Shown here in pieces: positions 52,727 through 61,929 of a stretch of DNA of 64,000 nt (the stretch's first letter is position 1; each line of letters begins with the position of its first letter). A program made the translations under genes and the position numbers. Under the pieces are notes generated by a model. The model did no database searches. It was not told the origin of the DNA and saw only the letters and a list, made by a program, of their open reading frames with translations. The DNA is from Lentibacillus amyloliquefaciens (lineage in GTDB: Bacteria > Bacillota > Bacilli > Bacillales > Amphibacillaceae). The stretch is taken from contig NZ_CP013862.1 of the NCBI RefSeq assembly GCF_001307805.1, positions 2,294,001-2,358,000 on the forward strand, in the 5' to 3' direction.

Positions 52727-53496
52727 TGACTGAAGCAATCGTAAGTTATAAAGATGTTTATAAATCTTTTGGTGATACAGAAGTGCTGACAGGTATTAAC
52801 CTTGATATCAACCCGGCGGAAAAGGTGGCAGTCATTGGCCCGAGTGGCTCTGGTAAAACCACCATTATCCGTATGCTGATGACACTTGAAGAGCCGACAT
52901 CCGGTGATATCATTGTTGATGACAAAAATTTATGGCATATGGAAAAGAACGGCGAACTTGTCCCGGCTAATGAAAAACATTTGCGGCAGGTACGCGGTGA
53001 AATTGGAATGGTTTTTCAGCATTTTAACCTGTTCCCGCACATGTCAATTCTTGATAATTGTATGTCAGCACCGATCCATGTTCAAAAAGTGAGCAAAAAA
53101 GAAGCCAAAGAGCGCTCCATTGAAATGCTGGAAAAAGTAGGACTTGGCGATAAGCTGGATAACTATCCAAACCAGCTTTCCGGCGGACAAAAGCAGCGTG
53201 TTGCCATGGCCCGTGCGCTTGTCATGCGGCCGAAAGTCATGCTGTTTGACGAAGTGACATCAGCCCTAGATCCTGAAACAGTCGGTGAAGTACTGGAAGT
53301 TATCCGTGGTATCGCTCAAGAAGGTGAAATGGCTATGATTCTGGTGACACACGAAATGGAATTCGCACGCGACATTGCTGATCGGGTATTGTTCCTGGAC
53401 AATGGCGTCATTGCTGAACAGGGTCCGCCTGAAGAGGTGCTGGAAAACTCAACCAATGACCGTCTTCAAAGCTTCCTGCATCGTTTCAGAACCTGA
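52726..53496 (+). CDS. ehuA: Ectoine/hydroxyectoine ABC transporter ATP-binding protein EhuA
   Basis: ATPase of 256 residues. Walker A GPSGSGKTT (about 37-45), Q-loop VFQHFNLFPHM, signature LSGGQKQRVAMARALVM, Walker B VMLFDEVTSALDPE, H-loop VTHEMEFA. Last gene of ehuBCDA, followed by a strong terminator. With EhuBCD it should import ectoines as osmoprotectants or nutrients. No ectoine catabolic genes are in the window. Confidence 0.92.
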   Translation: MTEAIVSYKDVYKSFGDTEVLTGINLDINPAEKVAVIGPSGSGKTTIIRMLMTLEEPTSGDIIVDDKNLWHMEKNGELVPANEKHLRQVRGEIGMVFQHFNLFPHMSILDNCMSAPIHVQKVSKKEAKERSIEMLEKVGLGDKLDNYPNQLSGGQKQRVAMARALVMRPKVMLFDEVTSALDPETVGEVLEVIRGIAQEGEMAMILVTHEMEFARDIADRVLFLDNGVIAEQGPPEEVLENSTNDRLQSFLHRFRT

Positions 53497-53518
53497 GAAT
53501 TTCCGTTTAACTAAAATA

Positions 53519-53562
53519 AAAAGCCCGGCTTGTCTGTTAAAAGACCGGCCGGGTTTTTTTAG
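53519..53562. terminator. Convergent terminator of ehuA and murB
   Basis: AAAAAGCCCGGC/GCCGGGTTTTTTT with a 19-nt loop. Confidence 0.85.
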
Positions 53563-53574
53563 CTGTTTAGTTGA

Positions 53575-54504
53575 TTATCCTGGCGATTCTTCCCCGATAA
53601 TTTTTACTTCACGTTCGAGGTTGACACCGAATTTTTTCTTCACCGTATCTTGCACGAAATGAATCAGGTTGATATATTCGGTTGCCGATGCCCCATTAAG
53701 ATTAATGATAAATCCTGCATGCTTCAAAGACACCTGTGCACCACCAATTTGTTTACCCTGCAGATCGCTGTCCTGAATCAGTTTTCCGGCAAAATAGCCC
53801 GGTGGACGCTTAAATACACTGCCGCATGACGGGTACTCCAGTGGCTGCTTGGACTCACGCTTAAACGTCAAGTCATCCATGATGGCTTTAATATCCACAT
53901 ATGCTCCCTTCTTCATCGAAAAGGTTGCTTCTAATACAATATACCCTTTATCCGGAATATTGCTGGACCGATATTCCAAATCAAGATCTTCGGCGGCCAA
54001 TGTAAGGAGGCTGCCTTCTCTGTCCACGACTTTCGTGCTTTCCAGGACATCTTTTATTTCGCCGCCATAAGCTCCGGCATTCATAAACAATGCGCCCCCT
54101 ACAGATCCCGGGATGCCACAGGCAAATTCAAGGCCTGTCAGCGAACAAGATAAAGCTTTTTGTGAGGCATCAATAATTCTGGCGCCGCTTTGTGCGACAA
54201 GCCGGGTACCATCTGTACTGATTGTTGTCAGTTTGCCTAAGTTCAGCACAATACCGCGGATGCCCCCATCTTTTATAATCAGATTTGAACCATTCCCAAG
54301 TAACGTGAAAGGAATATCCTCCGCCAATGAAACCTTGACGATTTCCTGCACTTCTTTATATGTTTCAGGGGTTACGTAGAAATCAGCTTTACCACCCAGG
54401 CGTGTGTACGTATGATCTTCCAAACATTCATCTGCCATTACATTTTCCCGTGAGGTAATAGCTGTCAGTTTCTCATAAGTATGGTGACTGCTTACCACAA
54501 ACAT
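53575..54504 (-). CDS. murB: UDP-N-acetylmuramate dehydrogenase
   Basis: FAD enzyme that reduces UDP-GlcNAc-enolpyruvate to UDP-MurNAc. The 309 residues have the FAD region TLLGNGSNLIIKDGGIRG, FACGIPGSVGGALFMNAGAYGGE, and YPSCGSVFKRPPG with the catalytic Ser, the compact type II MurB form. ATG at 54504 overlaps the stop of the upstream hydrolase (TGATG), though AAAGGA is only 3 nt away; GTG at 54498 (9 nt) is possible. Confidence 0.94.
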   Translation of the reverse strand: MFVVSSHHTYEKLTAITSRENVMADECLEDHTYTRLGGKADFYVTPETYKEVQEIVKVSLAEDIPFTLLGNGSNLIIKDGGIRGIVLNLGKLTTISTDGTRLVAQSGARIIDASQKALSCSLTGLEFACGIPGSVGGALFMNAGAYGGEIKDVLESTKVVDREGSLLTLAAEDLDLEYRSSNIPDKGYIVLEATFSMKKGAYVDIKAIMDDLTFKRESKQPLEYPSCGSVFKRPPGYFAGKLIQDSDLQGKQIGGAQVSLKHAGFIINLNGASATEYINLIHFVQDTVKKKFGVNLEREVKIIGEESPG

Positions 54505-55346
54505 CAATCCTTTGCTGTCGTTTCTGACCTCTCCTGCAATTGAAGAAAGGAATAAATCATTTTATCAACCCGGGCATCTTCATGTAATTCACTATGTCCC
54601 AAGGTCGGATCTTCTATCATTTTATAGGTCAATTGTTTCTCGTCTACAATATTTCGTATCCCCTCGACACTTTCCGGGCGTGCTACAGAATCTCCTGTAC
54701 TTCCAATACTTAATATTTCTAAATCCTCCGGTATAGCATCTTTATTCAAGCGGAGCCTTTTAAGTGCATATGAATCAGGCTTAAGGTCTTCGGCTGCAGG
54801 GTCATGATGGATTTCGAAATAACTTTCATTATATATCCCATCAATTGGACTGCCGATTACAGCCAGTTTGTTCACTTTCGGATAAAGCGAATAGTCCTGG
54901 TAATTTTCTGTATATGCCATCGATACTAATCCGCCCATCGAGTGCCCTGCCAGATTCGCTGTCTTCACCCCATAAGTTTTCTTCATATGTGCCATAAGTT
55001 TTGCCAGCCATTCAGAAGTGTTCTGGATGCTGGCCCGATTATCTTCAAATATGGCCTGAACGAACACAGTCTCCGTATATCCCCCGTTATTCAAATGATA
55101 AACATCCAATTTGCCGTCAGGGGAAACTTTATAAATCAATGCTGTCCGGCCCAGACCATACGTATACTCAAACCGCTCCAGCATATTTCCGAACGAATTC
55201 TTTGTACCCTTATAGCCATGAACAAAGACGGTTGGGCTCTCAATATTTTTTTCGGATTTAATTGTTTCGGGCACATACAGCATATTAAAAACACCGGCTA
55301 TTACAAGCAATAATACGGCTGTACCCATCATATATTTCAGTTTCAT
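54504..55346 (-). CDS. DUF915 alpha/beta hydrolase, membrane-anchored
   Basis: Exported hydrolase of 280 residues: one N-terminal membrane or signal segment (about 5-24), then TVFVHGYKGTKNSFGNML, nucleophile elbow AGHSMGGLVSM (Ser about 138), GSTGDSVARPESVE with an acid residue, and His in LGHSELHED. This is the DUF915 cell-surface hydrolase layout of Bacillales and lactobacilli. Overlaps murB. Confidence 0.88.
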   Translation of the reverse strand: MKLKYMMGTAVLLLVIAGVFNMLYVPETIKSEKNIESPTVFVHGYKGTKNSFGNMLERFEYTYGLGRTALIYKVSPDGKLDVYHLNNGGYTETVFVQAIFEDNRASIQNTSEWLAKLMAHMKKTYGVKTANLAGHSMGGLVSMAYTENYQDYSLYPKVNKLAVIGSPIDGIYNESYFEIHHDPAAEDLKPDSYALKRLRLNKDAIPEDLEILSIGSTGDSVARPESVEGIRNIVDEKQLTYKMIEDPTLGHSELHEDARVDKMIYSFLQLQERSETTAKD

Positions 55347-55359
55347 AGAACTTACCCCG

Positions 55360-55746
55360 CTAAATCCGGTTGCTCGGCCGGAGTGTCTTTTGTTTCAGAA
55401 TAAACCATGTAAAAAAGGCTCCAATCCCGAACAAGAGAATTTGAACAATTAAGAGTGGTACAACAAAGAGGATAGTATAGCTCATCGCAAGCCATATCAT
55501 CGAAACGCCCATTACTTTTGCTTTCAGGGGGATCCCCTTTCCATTCCGATAGTTCCGGATATAGGAACCGAAATATTTATTGGTGATCAGCCAGTCGTAC
55601 AAACGCTCAGAGCTCCTGACATAACAGGCAGCCGCAAGCAGCAGTAAAGGCGTGGTGGGCAAAAGCGGAAGTATGATACCCAACAGACCCAAACCAAGTG
55701 AAATTGACCCGGCAATGACTAATAATGCTTTTTTTATTCGTTGCAT
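55360..55746 (-). CDS. YbaN-like DUF454 membrane protein
   Basis: Membrane protein of 128 residues with the DUF454 pattern LGLLGIILPLLPTTPLLLLAA followed by SSERLYDWLITNKYFGSYIR and GIPLKAKVMGVSMIWL. Three or so hydrophobic segments. Function unknown. ATG at 55746 is chosen because GGTG precedes it; the GTG at 55755 is itself part of that site. Confidence 0.88.
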   Translation of the reverse strand: MQRIKKALLVIAGSISLGLGLLGIILPLLPTTPLLLLAAACYVRSSERLYDWLITNKYFGSYIRNYRNGKGIPLKAKVMGVSMIWLAMSYTILFVVPLLIVQILLFGIGAFFTWFILKQKTLRPSNRI

Positions 55747-55891
55747 CGTTAACACCAGCTGTAAACATCGTCTTAATAAAATTCATTCTTAATTAATTAT
55801 TATAGCATCTGTCAGCTTATTTTGCCTCATGGTTTGATGGACTTTATATGACAAATTAAATGATCATCAAAAAATAAACCCCATTTTGCTG

Positions 55892-55919
55892 TTGACTTCT
55901 CGCTCCTAACTGATAAAAT
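55892..55919 (+). promoter_or_regulatory. Predicted promoter of the his operon
   Basis: TTGACT (55892-55897) and TAAAAT (55914-55919), 16 nt apart. AT-rich partial dyads (TTAATTAACTTTAATTAG) lie just downstream and could be an operator. No T-box or attenuator is seen. Confidence 0.55.
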
Positions 55920-55983
55920 ATTAATTAACTTTAATTAGATAAAGTGATAAAGCGTTGAAGCGTAATACGAATGGAGTTTTTAC

Positions 55984-57270
55984 ATGCAGCCTCTTATGTC
56001 CGGTATCGAAGGCAATTTTAGCCCCAATGATTACCAGGTTAAAAACAGTTTGATCACAACGATTAAAAACCGTTTCCGTACCTATGGATATCAGGAAACC
56101 GGCACACGGACTTTTCAGGATTATGATGTCTATTCATCGGTCATTGGAACGGTTCATAAACAAAATATGATTAAAACCATTGATTCTTCCGGTGACGTTC
56201 TGGTGCTGCGCCCTGATGTAACAATCCCAATCACACGAAAGATGGCAGCTGAGGAAGAAATCCCGCACAGATTATTTTATGTGGAGGAAATTTTCCGGCA
56301 GATCGGTGGTGACAGTCAGAATAAAGAATTCACTCAAGCCGGTGTGGAATGTTTTGGGGAGAATTCTTCAGATAATGATGCGGAAATGATTGCTCTGGCT
56401 GTTCATATATTGCAGGATTTGCAGTTTAAACGATTCAAAATCGAAATTGGCCATGCCGGGTTTTTCAAAGATCTCATCAATGAGTTATCTTTATCCGAAC
56501 TCGAATCAGAAAAACTTCAGGAACTTATCCAATCGAAAAATATGTCAGAAATCGGCCCTTATCTGGAAAGTTTACATGCAAATGAGACGATAGCTAATGC
56601 CATTAAGGCAATACCGATGCTTTACGGCAGTCCAAAAAATGTCATTGAAAAGGCTGAATCGATCATTATTAATGAAAACATGCAGGCACGAATTGACAAC
56701 CTGAAACAAGTTTACGACATATTGCAAGCTTATGGGATTGAAAATTATGCAGTCTTTGACCTCGGACTTATCAATCACATGAATTATTATTCAGGCATTA
56801 TTTTTCAAGGTTATATTACCGGGTACAGTAAGCCTGTATTAATGGGCGGACGGTATAATCATCTGGCAGAGCAATTTGGCCGGAATACACCGGCGATCGG
56901 TTTCGGCTGTATTGTTGATGATATATTTGAAGCAAAAAAATTGGCGGGGCAGCTGCCGGAAACAGCGTCCTCAGCAGATTTGACAATCCGTTATGACAGA
57001 GACAGCATCAATGACGCTTTATTTACAGCAAATCTGCTTCGGGAATCTGATTATCGGGTAATCACAGAGAATAGTGAGAATATTAGCAGTACCACCGATT
57101 CAAATCCGTTTATCGCTCATTTTAAAAAAGAAGGGTCGGTATTGTCCAATCAACAGCAGGATTGGGAATTTCAGACTGCCGATGAACTGAAGATACTGCT
57201 TCAAAAAAGAAATGAGGGAAAACTTAGTGGAAAGAATTACGTTAGCACTCGCAAAAGGACGGACAGCTGA
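55984..57270 (+). CDS. hisZ: ATP phosphoribosyltransferase regulatory subunit HisZ
   Basis: HisRS-like paralogue of 428 residues that lacks synthetase activity and forms the active ATP-phosphoribosyltransferase with short HisG. Class II core is visible (VLVLRPDVTIPITRKMA, FYVEEIFRQIGG, EFTQAGVECFGE, YYSGIIFQGY, GGRYNHLAEQFG). ATG at 55984 follows TGGAG. First gene of hisZGDBHAFIEC; it overlaps hisG by 44 nt. Confidence 0.94.
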   Translation: MQPLMSGIEGNFSPNDYQVKNSLITTIKNRFRTYGYQETGTRTFQDYDVYSSVIGTVHKQNMIKTIDSSGDVLVLRPDVTIPITRKMAAEEEIPHRLFYVEEIFRQIGGDSQNKEFTQAGVECFGENSSDNDAEMIALAVHILQDLQFKRFKIEIGHAGFFKDLINELSLSELESEKLQELIQSKNMSEIGPYLESLHANETIANAIKAIPMLYGSPKNVIEKAESIIINENMQARIDNLKQVYDILQAYGIENYAVFDLGLINHMNYYSGIIFQGYITGYSKPVLMGGRYNHLAEQFGRNTPAIGFGCIVDDIFEAKKLAGQLPETASSADLTIRYDRDSINDALFTANLLRESDYRVITENSENISSTTDSNPFIAHFKKEGSVLSNQQQDWEFQTADELKILLQKRNEGKLSGKNYVSTRKRTDS

Positions 57271-57853
57271 AGAATCTATCAATCTGCTGGAAAAGGCAGG
57301 TATCCATTTCAATGATTTCACCGCCGAATCCAGGAAACTCGTTTTCAATGATACGACCGGAAAGGTAACGTTAATCTTCGTTAAAGCTGTGGATGTTCCG
57401 ACGTACGTTGAAAATGGTGCAGCAGATATGGGAATTGTCGGCAAGGATAATATCATGGAGTCCCAGGCAGATGTCTATGAGATACTTGATTTGAAACTTG
57501 GCCGGTGCAAGTTTGCCGTGGCGGGTTTCAGTGACCATCACATCTCCGGAAACAATGGGCTGACAGTTGCATCCAAGTACCCGGCCGTCGCTAAACGCCA
57601 TTTCCAACAAAAGGGAACTTCCATTAAAACCATTAAATTAAATGGTTCCGTCGAACTCGCTCCCCTGATCGGTCTGGCTGATGTCATCGTCGATATTGTT
57701 GAGACAGGTACAACTTTACATGAGAATGGCCTTGAGGTTCTTGAAGAAATGGAATCCATCAGCACGAGACTGATTGTCAATAAAGCAAGTTTCACGACAA
57801 AATCAGAAAGTGTGCACGCACTAATTCATTCGTTACAAACTGGCTTGGAGTGA
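57227..57853 (+). CDS. hisG: ATP phosphoribosyltransferase, short form
   Basis: First step of histidine synthesis, ATP + PRPP to PR-ATP. At 208 residues it is the short HisG that needs HisZ. Motifs: LALAKGRTAEESINLLEKAG, GAADMGIVGKDNIME, and the PRPP site GLADVIVDIVETGTTLHENG. GTG at 57227 is chosen because GAGGG lies 8 nt upstream. Feedback control by histidine acts through HisZ-HisG in this arrangement. Confidence 0.95.
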   Translation: MERITLALAKGRTAEESINLLEKAGIHFNDFTAESRKLVFNDTTGKVTLIFVKAVDVPTYVENGAADMGIVGKDNIMESQADVYEILDLKLGRCKFAVAGFSDHHISGNNGLTVASKYPAVAKRHFQQKGTSIKTIKLNGSVELAPLIGLADVIVDIVETGTTLHENGLEVLEEMESISTRLIVNKASFTTKSESVHALIHSLQTGLE

Positions 57854-57858
57854 CTAAA

Positions 57859-59145
57859 ATGAAACTGCTGACAACTGAACAGTTTTTTACAGAGAAACAA
57901 AACCAAACAGACCAAACCGACTATCGCAATGTGGATGTTTCTGTATTAGAGATTATTGCTGATGTGCAAAAATCAGGCGATGATGCACTGCTGAGGCTGA
58001 CTGAGAAGTTCGACGGTGTATTGCTTGATCAGCTCACCGTTTCCGAAGAAGAATTTTGGGAGGCGGAAAAGTCCGTAAGTCAGGAATTTAAACGAGCAAT
58101 TCGAACAGCCAAGGAAAATATTACGGCATTCCACGCTAATCAAACAGAGCAATCCTGGTTTATGAATCAGACGGACGGCATCACACTCGGTCAAAAAGTG
58201 ACAGCCATTGAACGCGTTGGAGTCTACATTCCAGGCGGAAAGGCTTCCTACCCTTCTTCAGTTCTGATGAATGTGATTCCTGCCAAGCTTGCAGGCGTCG
58301 AAGAAATCATCATTACCACACCGCCAAACAGTGATGGGAAAGTGAACCCGTATGTGCTTCTGGCAGCCAAAGAAGCCGGTGTGAAAGCCGTCTATAAAGT
58401 TGGCGGCGCCCAAGCAATTGCAGCATTAGCGTATGGTACTGAAACGATCCAAAAAGTTTTTAAAATTGTCGGCCCCGGAAATGCTTATGTTGCGCGTGCC
58501 AAGAAATGGGTTTTTGGTGATGTCGCAATTGATATGATCGCAGGACCGAGTGAAATATGTATCGTTGCTGATGACACTGCACCTCCTCGTTTTGTGGCAG
58601 CAGACCTGTTATCACAGGCTGAACATGATGAAGACGCTCGCCCCATTCTTATAACAACGAGTGAAAAAATGGCAGAAGCTGTTCAAGAGGCTGTTGCTCA
58701 GCAAACCGAACAGCTGGAACGTAAAGCCATCATTAAGGAATCACTCGCCAATAACGGGCGTATTATCTTTGCTGAAACACTTTCAGAGGCATTTGATACC
58801 GCCAACAAAATCGCACCGGAACACTTACAGCTGATGATAAGAGAGCCCTTTGAAAACTTGGCAAACATTACGAATGCCGGGGCAATTTTTCTCGGGCATT
58901 ATTCACCGGAACCGCTCGGTGATTATGCTGCGGGCCCGAATCATACCTTGCCAACCAGCGGGACAGCTGCTTTTTCGTCACCGCTTGGTGTTTACGATTT
59001 TGTAAAAAAATCGAGCGTCATTCATTACCCTAACCAAGCACTAGACAGGATCTCGCGCGATATTATCACTCTCGCGAATGCTGAAGGTCTGTCAGCACAC
59101 AGTCAATCAATTCAGATTAGAAAGGATGAACAAGACGATGCGTAA
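57859..59145 (+). CDS. hisD: Histidinol dehydrogenase
   Basis: Zinc enzyme of 428 residues for the last two oxidations, L-histidinol to histidine. VGVYIPGGKASYPSSVLMNV, KVGGAQAIAALAYGTETI, DMIAGPSEICIVAD, LLSQAEHDEDARP (zinc ligands), APEHLQLM and GPNHTLPTSGTAAFSSPLGV are present. ATG at 57859 follows GGAG; it begins 5 nt after hisG. Confidence 0.96.
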   Translation: MKLLTTEQFFTEKQNQTDQTDYRNVDVSVLEIIADVQKSGDDALLRLTEKFDGVLLDQLTVSEEEFWEAEKSVSQEFKRAIRTAKENITAFHANQTEQSWFMNQTDGITLGQKVTAIERVGVYIPGGKASYPSSVLMNVIPAKLAGVEEIIITTPPNSDGKVNPYVLLAAKEAGVKAVYKVGGAQAIAALAYGTETIQKVFKIVGPGNAYVARAKKWVFGDVAIDMIAGPSEICIVADDTAPPRFVAADLLSQAEHDEDARPILITTSEKMAEAVQEAVAQQTEQLERKAIIKESLANNGRIIFAETLSEAFDTANKIAPEHLQLMIREPFENLANITNAGAIFLGHYSPEPLGDYAAGPNHTLPTSGTAAFSSPLGVYDFVKKSSVIHYPNQALDRISRDIITLANAEGLSAHSQSIQIRKDEQDDA

Positions 59146-59722
59146 AGCTTCCATCAATCGCAAAACTTCAGAAACAGCAATATCCGCCGACTTTGCTCTG
59201 GACGGCAAAGGAGTGAGTCAGGTCAATACAGGCATTGGTTTTTTCGATCATATGCTGACACTCATGACAAAGCATGGGCTTTTCGAACTGGCACTCAGCT
59301 GTGATGGCGACCTTGATGTTGATCAGCACCATTCAGTTGAAGATACCGGAATTGTTTTGGGACAGGCATTCAAGGAAGCGCTTGGTGACAAGGCAGGCAT
59401 CACACGCTACGCAACGGTGACAACACCAATGGATGAGGCGCTGTCATTCATTTCTACTGACATAAGCGGCCGGCCATATCTCGTCTACAATGTTGATGGA
59501 CTGAAAGATAAAGTTGGAACGTTTGACACAGAGCTTGCCGAGGAGTTCTTCCGGGCCTTTGTCAATCATGCCGGCATCACACTGCATATTAACCTGGCAT
59601 ACGGTTCAAACAGCCACCACATCATTGAGTCCATTTTTAAAGGATTCGGACGTGTGCTTGATCAGGCTGCATCCCTGAATGAGAAAGTTGAGGGTGTCCC
59701 ATCGACTAAGGGATCACTCTAG
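59138..59722 (+). CDS. hisB: Imidazoleglycerol-phosphate dehydratase
   Basis: Mn-dependent enzyme of 194 residues, sixth step of the pathway. Histidine-rich motifs FFDHMLTLMTKHG, DVDQHHSVEDTGI, and NLAYGSNSHHIIESIFKGFG are intact. ATG at 59138 (MRKASINRKT) matches the family N-terminus and overlaps hisD by 8 nt. Confidence 0.96.
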   Translation: MRKASINRKTSETAISADFALDGKGVSQVNTGIGFFDHMLTLMTKHGLFELALSCDGDLDVDQHHSVEDTGIVLGQAFKEALGDKAGITRYATVTTPMDEALSFISTDISGRPYLVYNVDGLKDKVGTFDTELAEEFFRAFVNHAGITLHINLAYGSNSHHIIESIFKGFGRVLDQAASLNEKVEGVPSTKGSL

Positions 59723-59760
59723 CAAAAACACGGACCTGAGATCAGAAGGTTTTCGCTCGA

Positions 59761-59799
59761 GTTGGTTTTGCACCTTCGTATACTCGGTGTAAAACCAAC
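59761..59799 (+). other. Strong intra-operon hairpin between hisB and hisH
   Basis: GTTGGTTTTGCACC/GGTGTAAAACCAAC stem of 14 pairs (one G-U) with an 11-nt loop in the only large gap of the his operon (131 bp). No T-run follows. May be an RNA-processing or stabilising structure. Confidence 0.7.
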
Positions 59800-59853
59800 T
59801 TAACTTTTAGAGAATAAAATCTTTCGAACGTTGCAAAGAAAAGGGGGCATCAC

Positions 59854-60459
59854 ATGATTGCCATAATAGACTACGGTGCAGGCAACATCAAAAGCTTACA
59901 ATTTGGTCTGACAAAAGTCGGCCTTGATTCCCGATTGACGGCTGACCCGGACATCATAAGGCAAAGTGATGGAATTATCCTCCCGGGAGTCGGAGCATTC
60001 CGTGGTGCAATAAATGCACTACACGATTTGGGTCTGGCCAACGTACTTCAAAAAGAGGCTGCCAATAAAAAACCGCTTCTCGGTATCTGCCTCGGGATGC
60101 AACTCTTATACGAAACAAGCTATGAAGACGGTGAATGGGATGGACTCGGACTGCTTCGTGGTGAAGCCGGACGGATTAACGATTCCGTCAAAGTGCCGCA
60201 TATGGGATGGAACACATTAAATCATCACAAGAACTCTCTTCTGCTTAATGGAATTCCGGAAGATACCTATGTCTATTTCGTTCATTCCTATGCATTGAAG
60301 ACGTATAACCCCGATGAACTCATCAGCAGTGCTTCATATGGTGGAGAAGTCCCGGCAATTGTCCAAAAAGATAATCTTGCCGGCATGCAATTTCATCCTG
60401 AAAAAAGTGGTGCTGCCGGATTACAGCTATTAAAAAATTTTGGAGCGATGCTATCATGA
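59854..60459 (+). CDS. hisH: Imidazole glycerol phosphate synthase glutaminase subunit
   Basis: Class I glutamine amidotransferase of 201 residues supplying ammonia to HisF. Nucleophile Cys in LLGICLGMQLLYE, His and Glu in AGMQFHPEKSG. N-terminal IIDYGAGNIKSL is typical. ATG at 59854 follows AAAGGGGG. Confidence 0.96.
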   Translation: MIAIIDYGAGNIKSLQFGLTKVGLDSRLTADPDIIRQSDGIILPGVGAFRGAINALHDLGLANVLQKEAANKKPLLGICLGMQLLYETSYEDGEWDGLGLLRGEAGRINDSVKVPHMGWNTLNHHKNSLLLNGIPEDTYVYFVHSYALKTYNPDELISSASYGGEVPAIVQKDNLAGMQFHPEKSGAAGLQLLKNFGAMLS

Positions 60460-61166
60460 TTTTATTTCCCGCAATTGACATTAGAAACGGTAAATGCGTC
60501 CGCCTTATCCAGGGCGACTACAATCAAGAAAAAATATACAACGACTCCCCTGCCGATGCAGCACAACAATGGGAGCAACACGGAGCTGAATTTTTACACA
60601 TTGTTGATCTTGATGGAGCCAAAGGCAGTGCAACAGCCAACATTGAGACAATCCGGAAAATTGCTCTCGCTACAACGATTCCTGTTCAAGTCGGCGGCGG
60701 CATCCGTTCCATGGAAAAAATCCGTACATACCTTTCAGCAGGTGTGGACCGCGTTATCATTGGAACGGCCGCCATTAATGACCAAGCCTTTCTGGAGCAA
60801 GCAGTCAATAACTACGGTGATAAAATCGCCGTATCAATTGACGCACGAAATGGTTATGTTGCCATTGATGGCTGGACAGAAACAAGTGATATCAAAGCAA
60901 CCGATCTGGTATCGAAACTGGAGACGATTGATGTATCAACCATCATTTATACCGATATTTTAAAAGATGGAATGCTCAAGGGTCCAAATTTTCATGAGCT
61001 TGAAACCATCAACAAACTGACCTCGATCAATGTTATCGCTTCAGGCGGTGTGTCTTCAAAAGCGGATGTCAGCCGGCTGAAAGCGATGAATCTATACGGC
61101 GCGATTATCGGTAAAGCATTGTATGATGGCACACTTTCGTTTCAAACTTTACGGGAGGAAACATAA
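60456..61166 (+). CDS. hisA: 1-(5-phosphoribosyl)-5-[(5-phosphoribosylamino)methylideneamino]imidazole-4-carboxamide isomerase (ProFAR isomerase)
   Basis: Beta/alpha-barrel isomerase of 236 residues. N-terminal catalytic Asp in LFPAIDIRNGKCVRLIQGDY, VQVGGGIRSMEKI, catalytic IYTDILKDGMLKGPN, and IASGGVSSKADVSRL. Overlaps hisH by 4 nt. Confidence 0.95.
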   Translation: MILFPAIDIRNGKCVRLIQGDYNQEKIYNDSPADAAQQWEQHGAEFLHIVDLDGAKGSATANIETIRKIALATTIPVQVGGGIRSMEKIRTYLSAGVDRVIIGTAAINDQAFLEQAVNNYGDKIAVSIDARNGYVAIDGWTETSDIKATDLVSKLETIDVSTIIYTDILKDGMLKGPNFHELETINKLTSINVIASGGVSSKADVSRLKAMNLYGAIIGKALYDGTLSFQTLREET

Positions 61167-61925
61167 ATGCTGGCAAAACGAATTATTCCATGTATGGACG
61201 TTGATAAAGGACGCGTCGTAAAAGGGCATAAATTCCAGAACATTCGTGATGTGGCAAATCCGGTTGAACTGGCTAAGCGCTACAATGAAGCCGGTGCGGA
61301 TGAACTCGTATTTTACGATATCACCGCATCACATGAAAATCGGCCGATATTTTTGGACATCGTCGAGCAAGTGGCAGCCGAAATTGCGATTCCCTTTACA
61401 GTCGGCGGCGGTATCCGAAGTATCCAGGATATCCAGCAGACATTAAGGGCGGGTGCAGACAAAGTTTCAATTAACAGCGCTGCAGTAGAAAATCCGGAAC
61501 TCATTACCGAAGCGGCTATGAAGTTCGGCAGCCAGTGCATCGTCCTATCAATTGACGCTAAACAAGTCAAACCGCAGAAGTGGCATATTTTCATTAAAGG
61601 TGGTCGGGAAGACACCCAAATGGACGCAGTAAAATGGGCTGAACAAGGCGAGGGTCTCGGTGCCGGTGAAATTGTCGTAAATGCCATCGATACCGACGGA
61701 GACAAGAACGGCTACAACCTTGAATTGACAAGAGCCGTCACCGACCAAGTCAATCTCCCGGTTGTTGCAAGCGGCGGCGCCGGAACAACAAGCCATATTG
61801 CCGAAGTACTGACAGAAGCAAATGCTGATGCAGCGCTGGCAGCTTCTGTCTTCCACTACAGCGACATACTGATATCTGAACTGAAAAACTATCTTGATCA
61901 ATACGGCATTACTGTCAGGAGGTAA
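61167..61925 (+). CDS. hisF: Imidazole glycerol phosphate synthase cyclase subunit
   Basis: Barrel cyclase of 252 residues. Catalytic Asp in [27 protein letters not shown], the second catalytic Asp in [13 protein letters not shown], and [16 protein letters not shown]. Starts directly after hisA. Confidence 0.96.
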   Translation: MLAKRIIPCMDVDKGRVVKGHKFQNIRDVANPVELAKRYNEAGADELVFYDITASHENRPIFLDIVEQVAAEIAIPFTVGGGIRSIQDIQQTLRAGADKVSINSAAVENPELITEAAMKFGSQCIVLSIDAKQVKPQKWHIFIKGGREDTQMDAVKWAEQGEGLGAGEIVVNAIDTDGDKNGYNLELTRAVTDQVNLPVVASGGAGTTSHIAEVLTEANADAALAASVFHYSDILISELKNYLDQYGITVRR

Positions 61926-61929
61926 TAAT

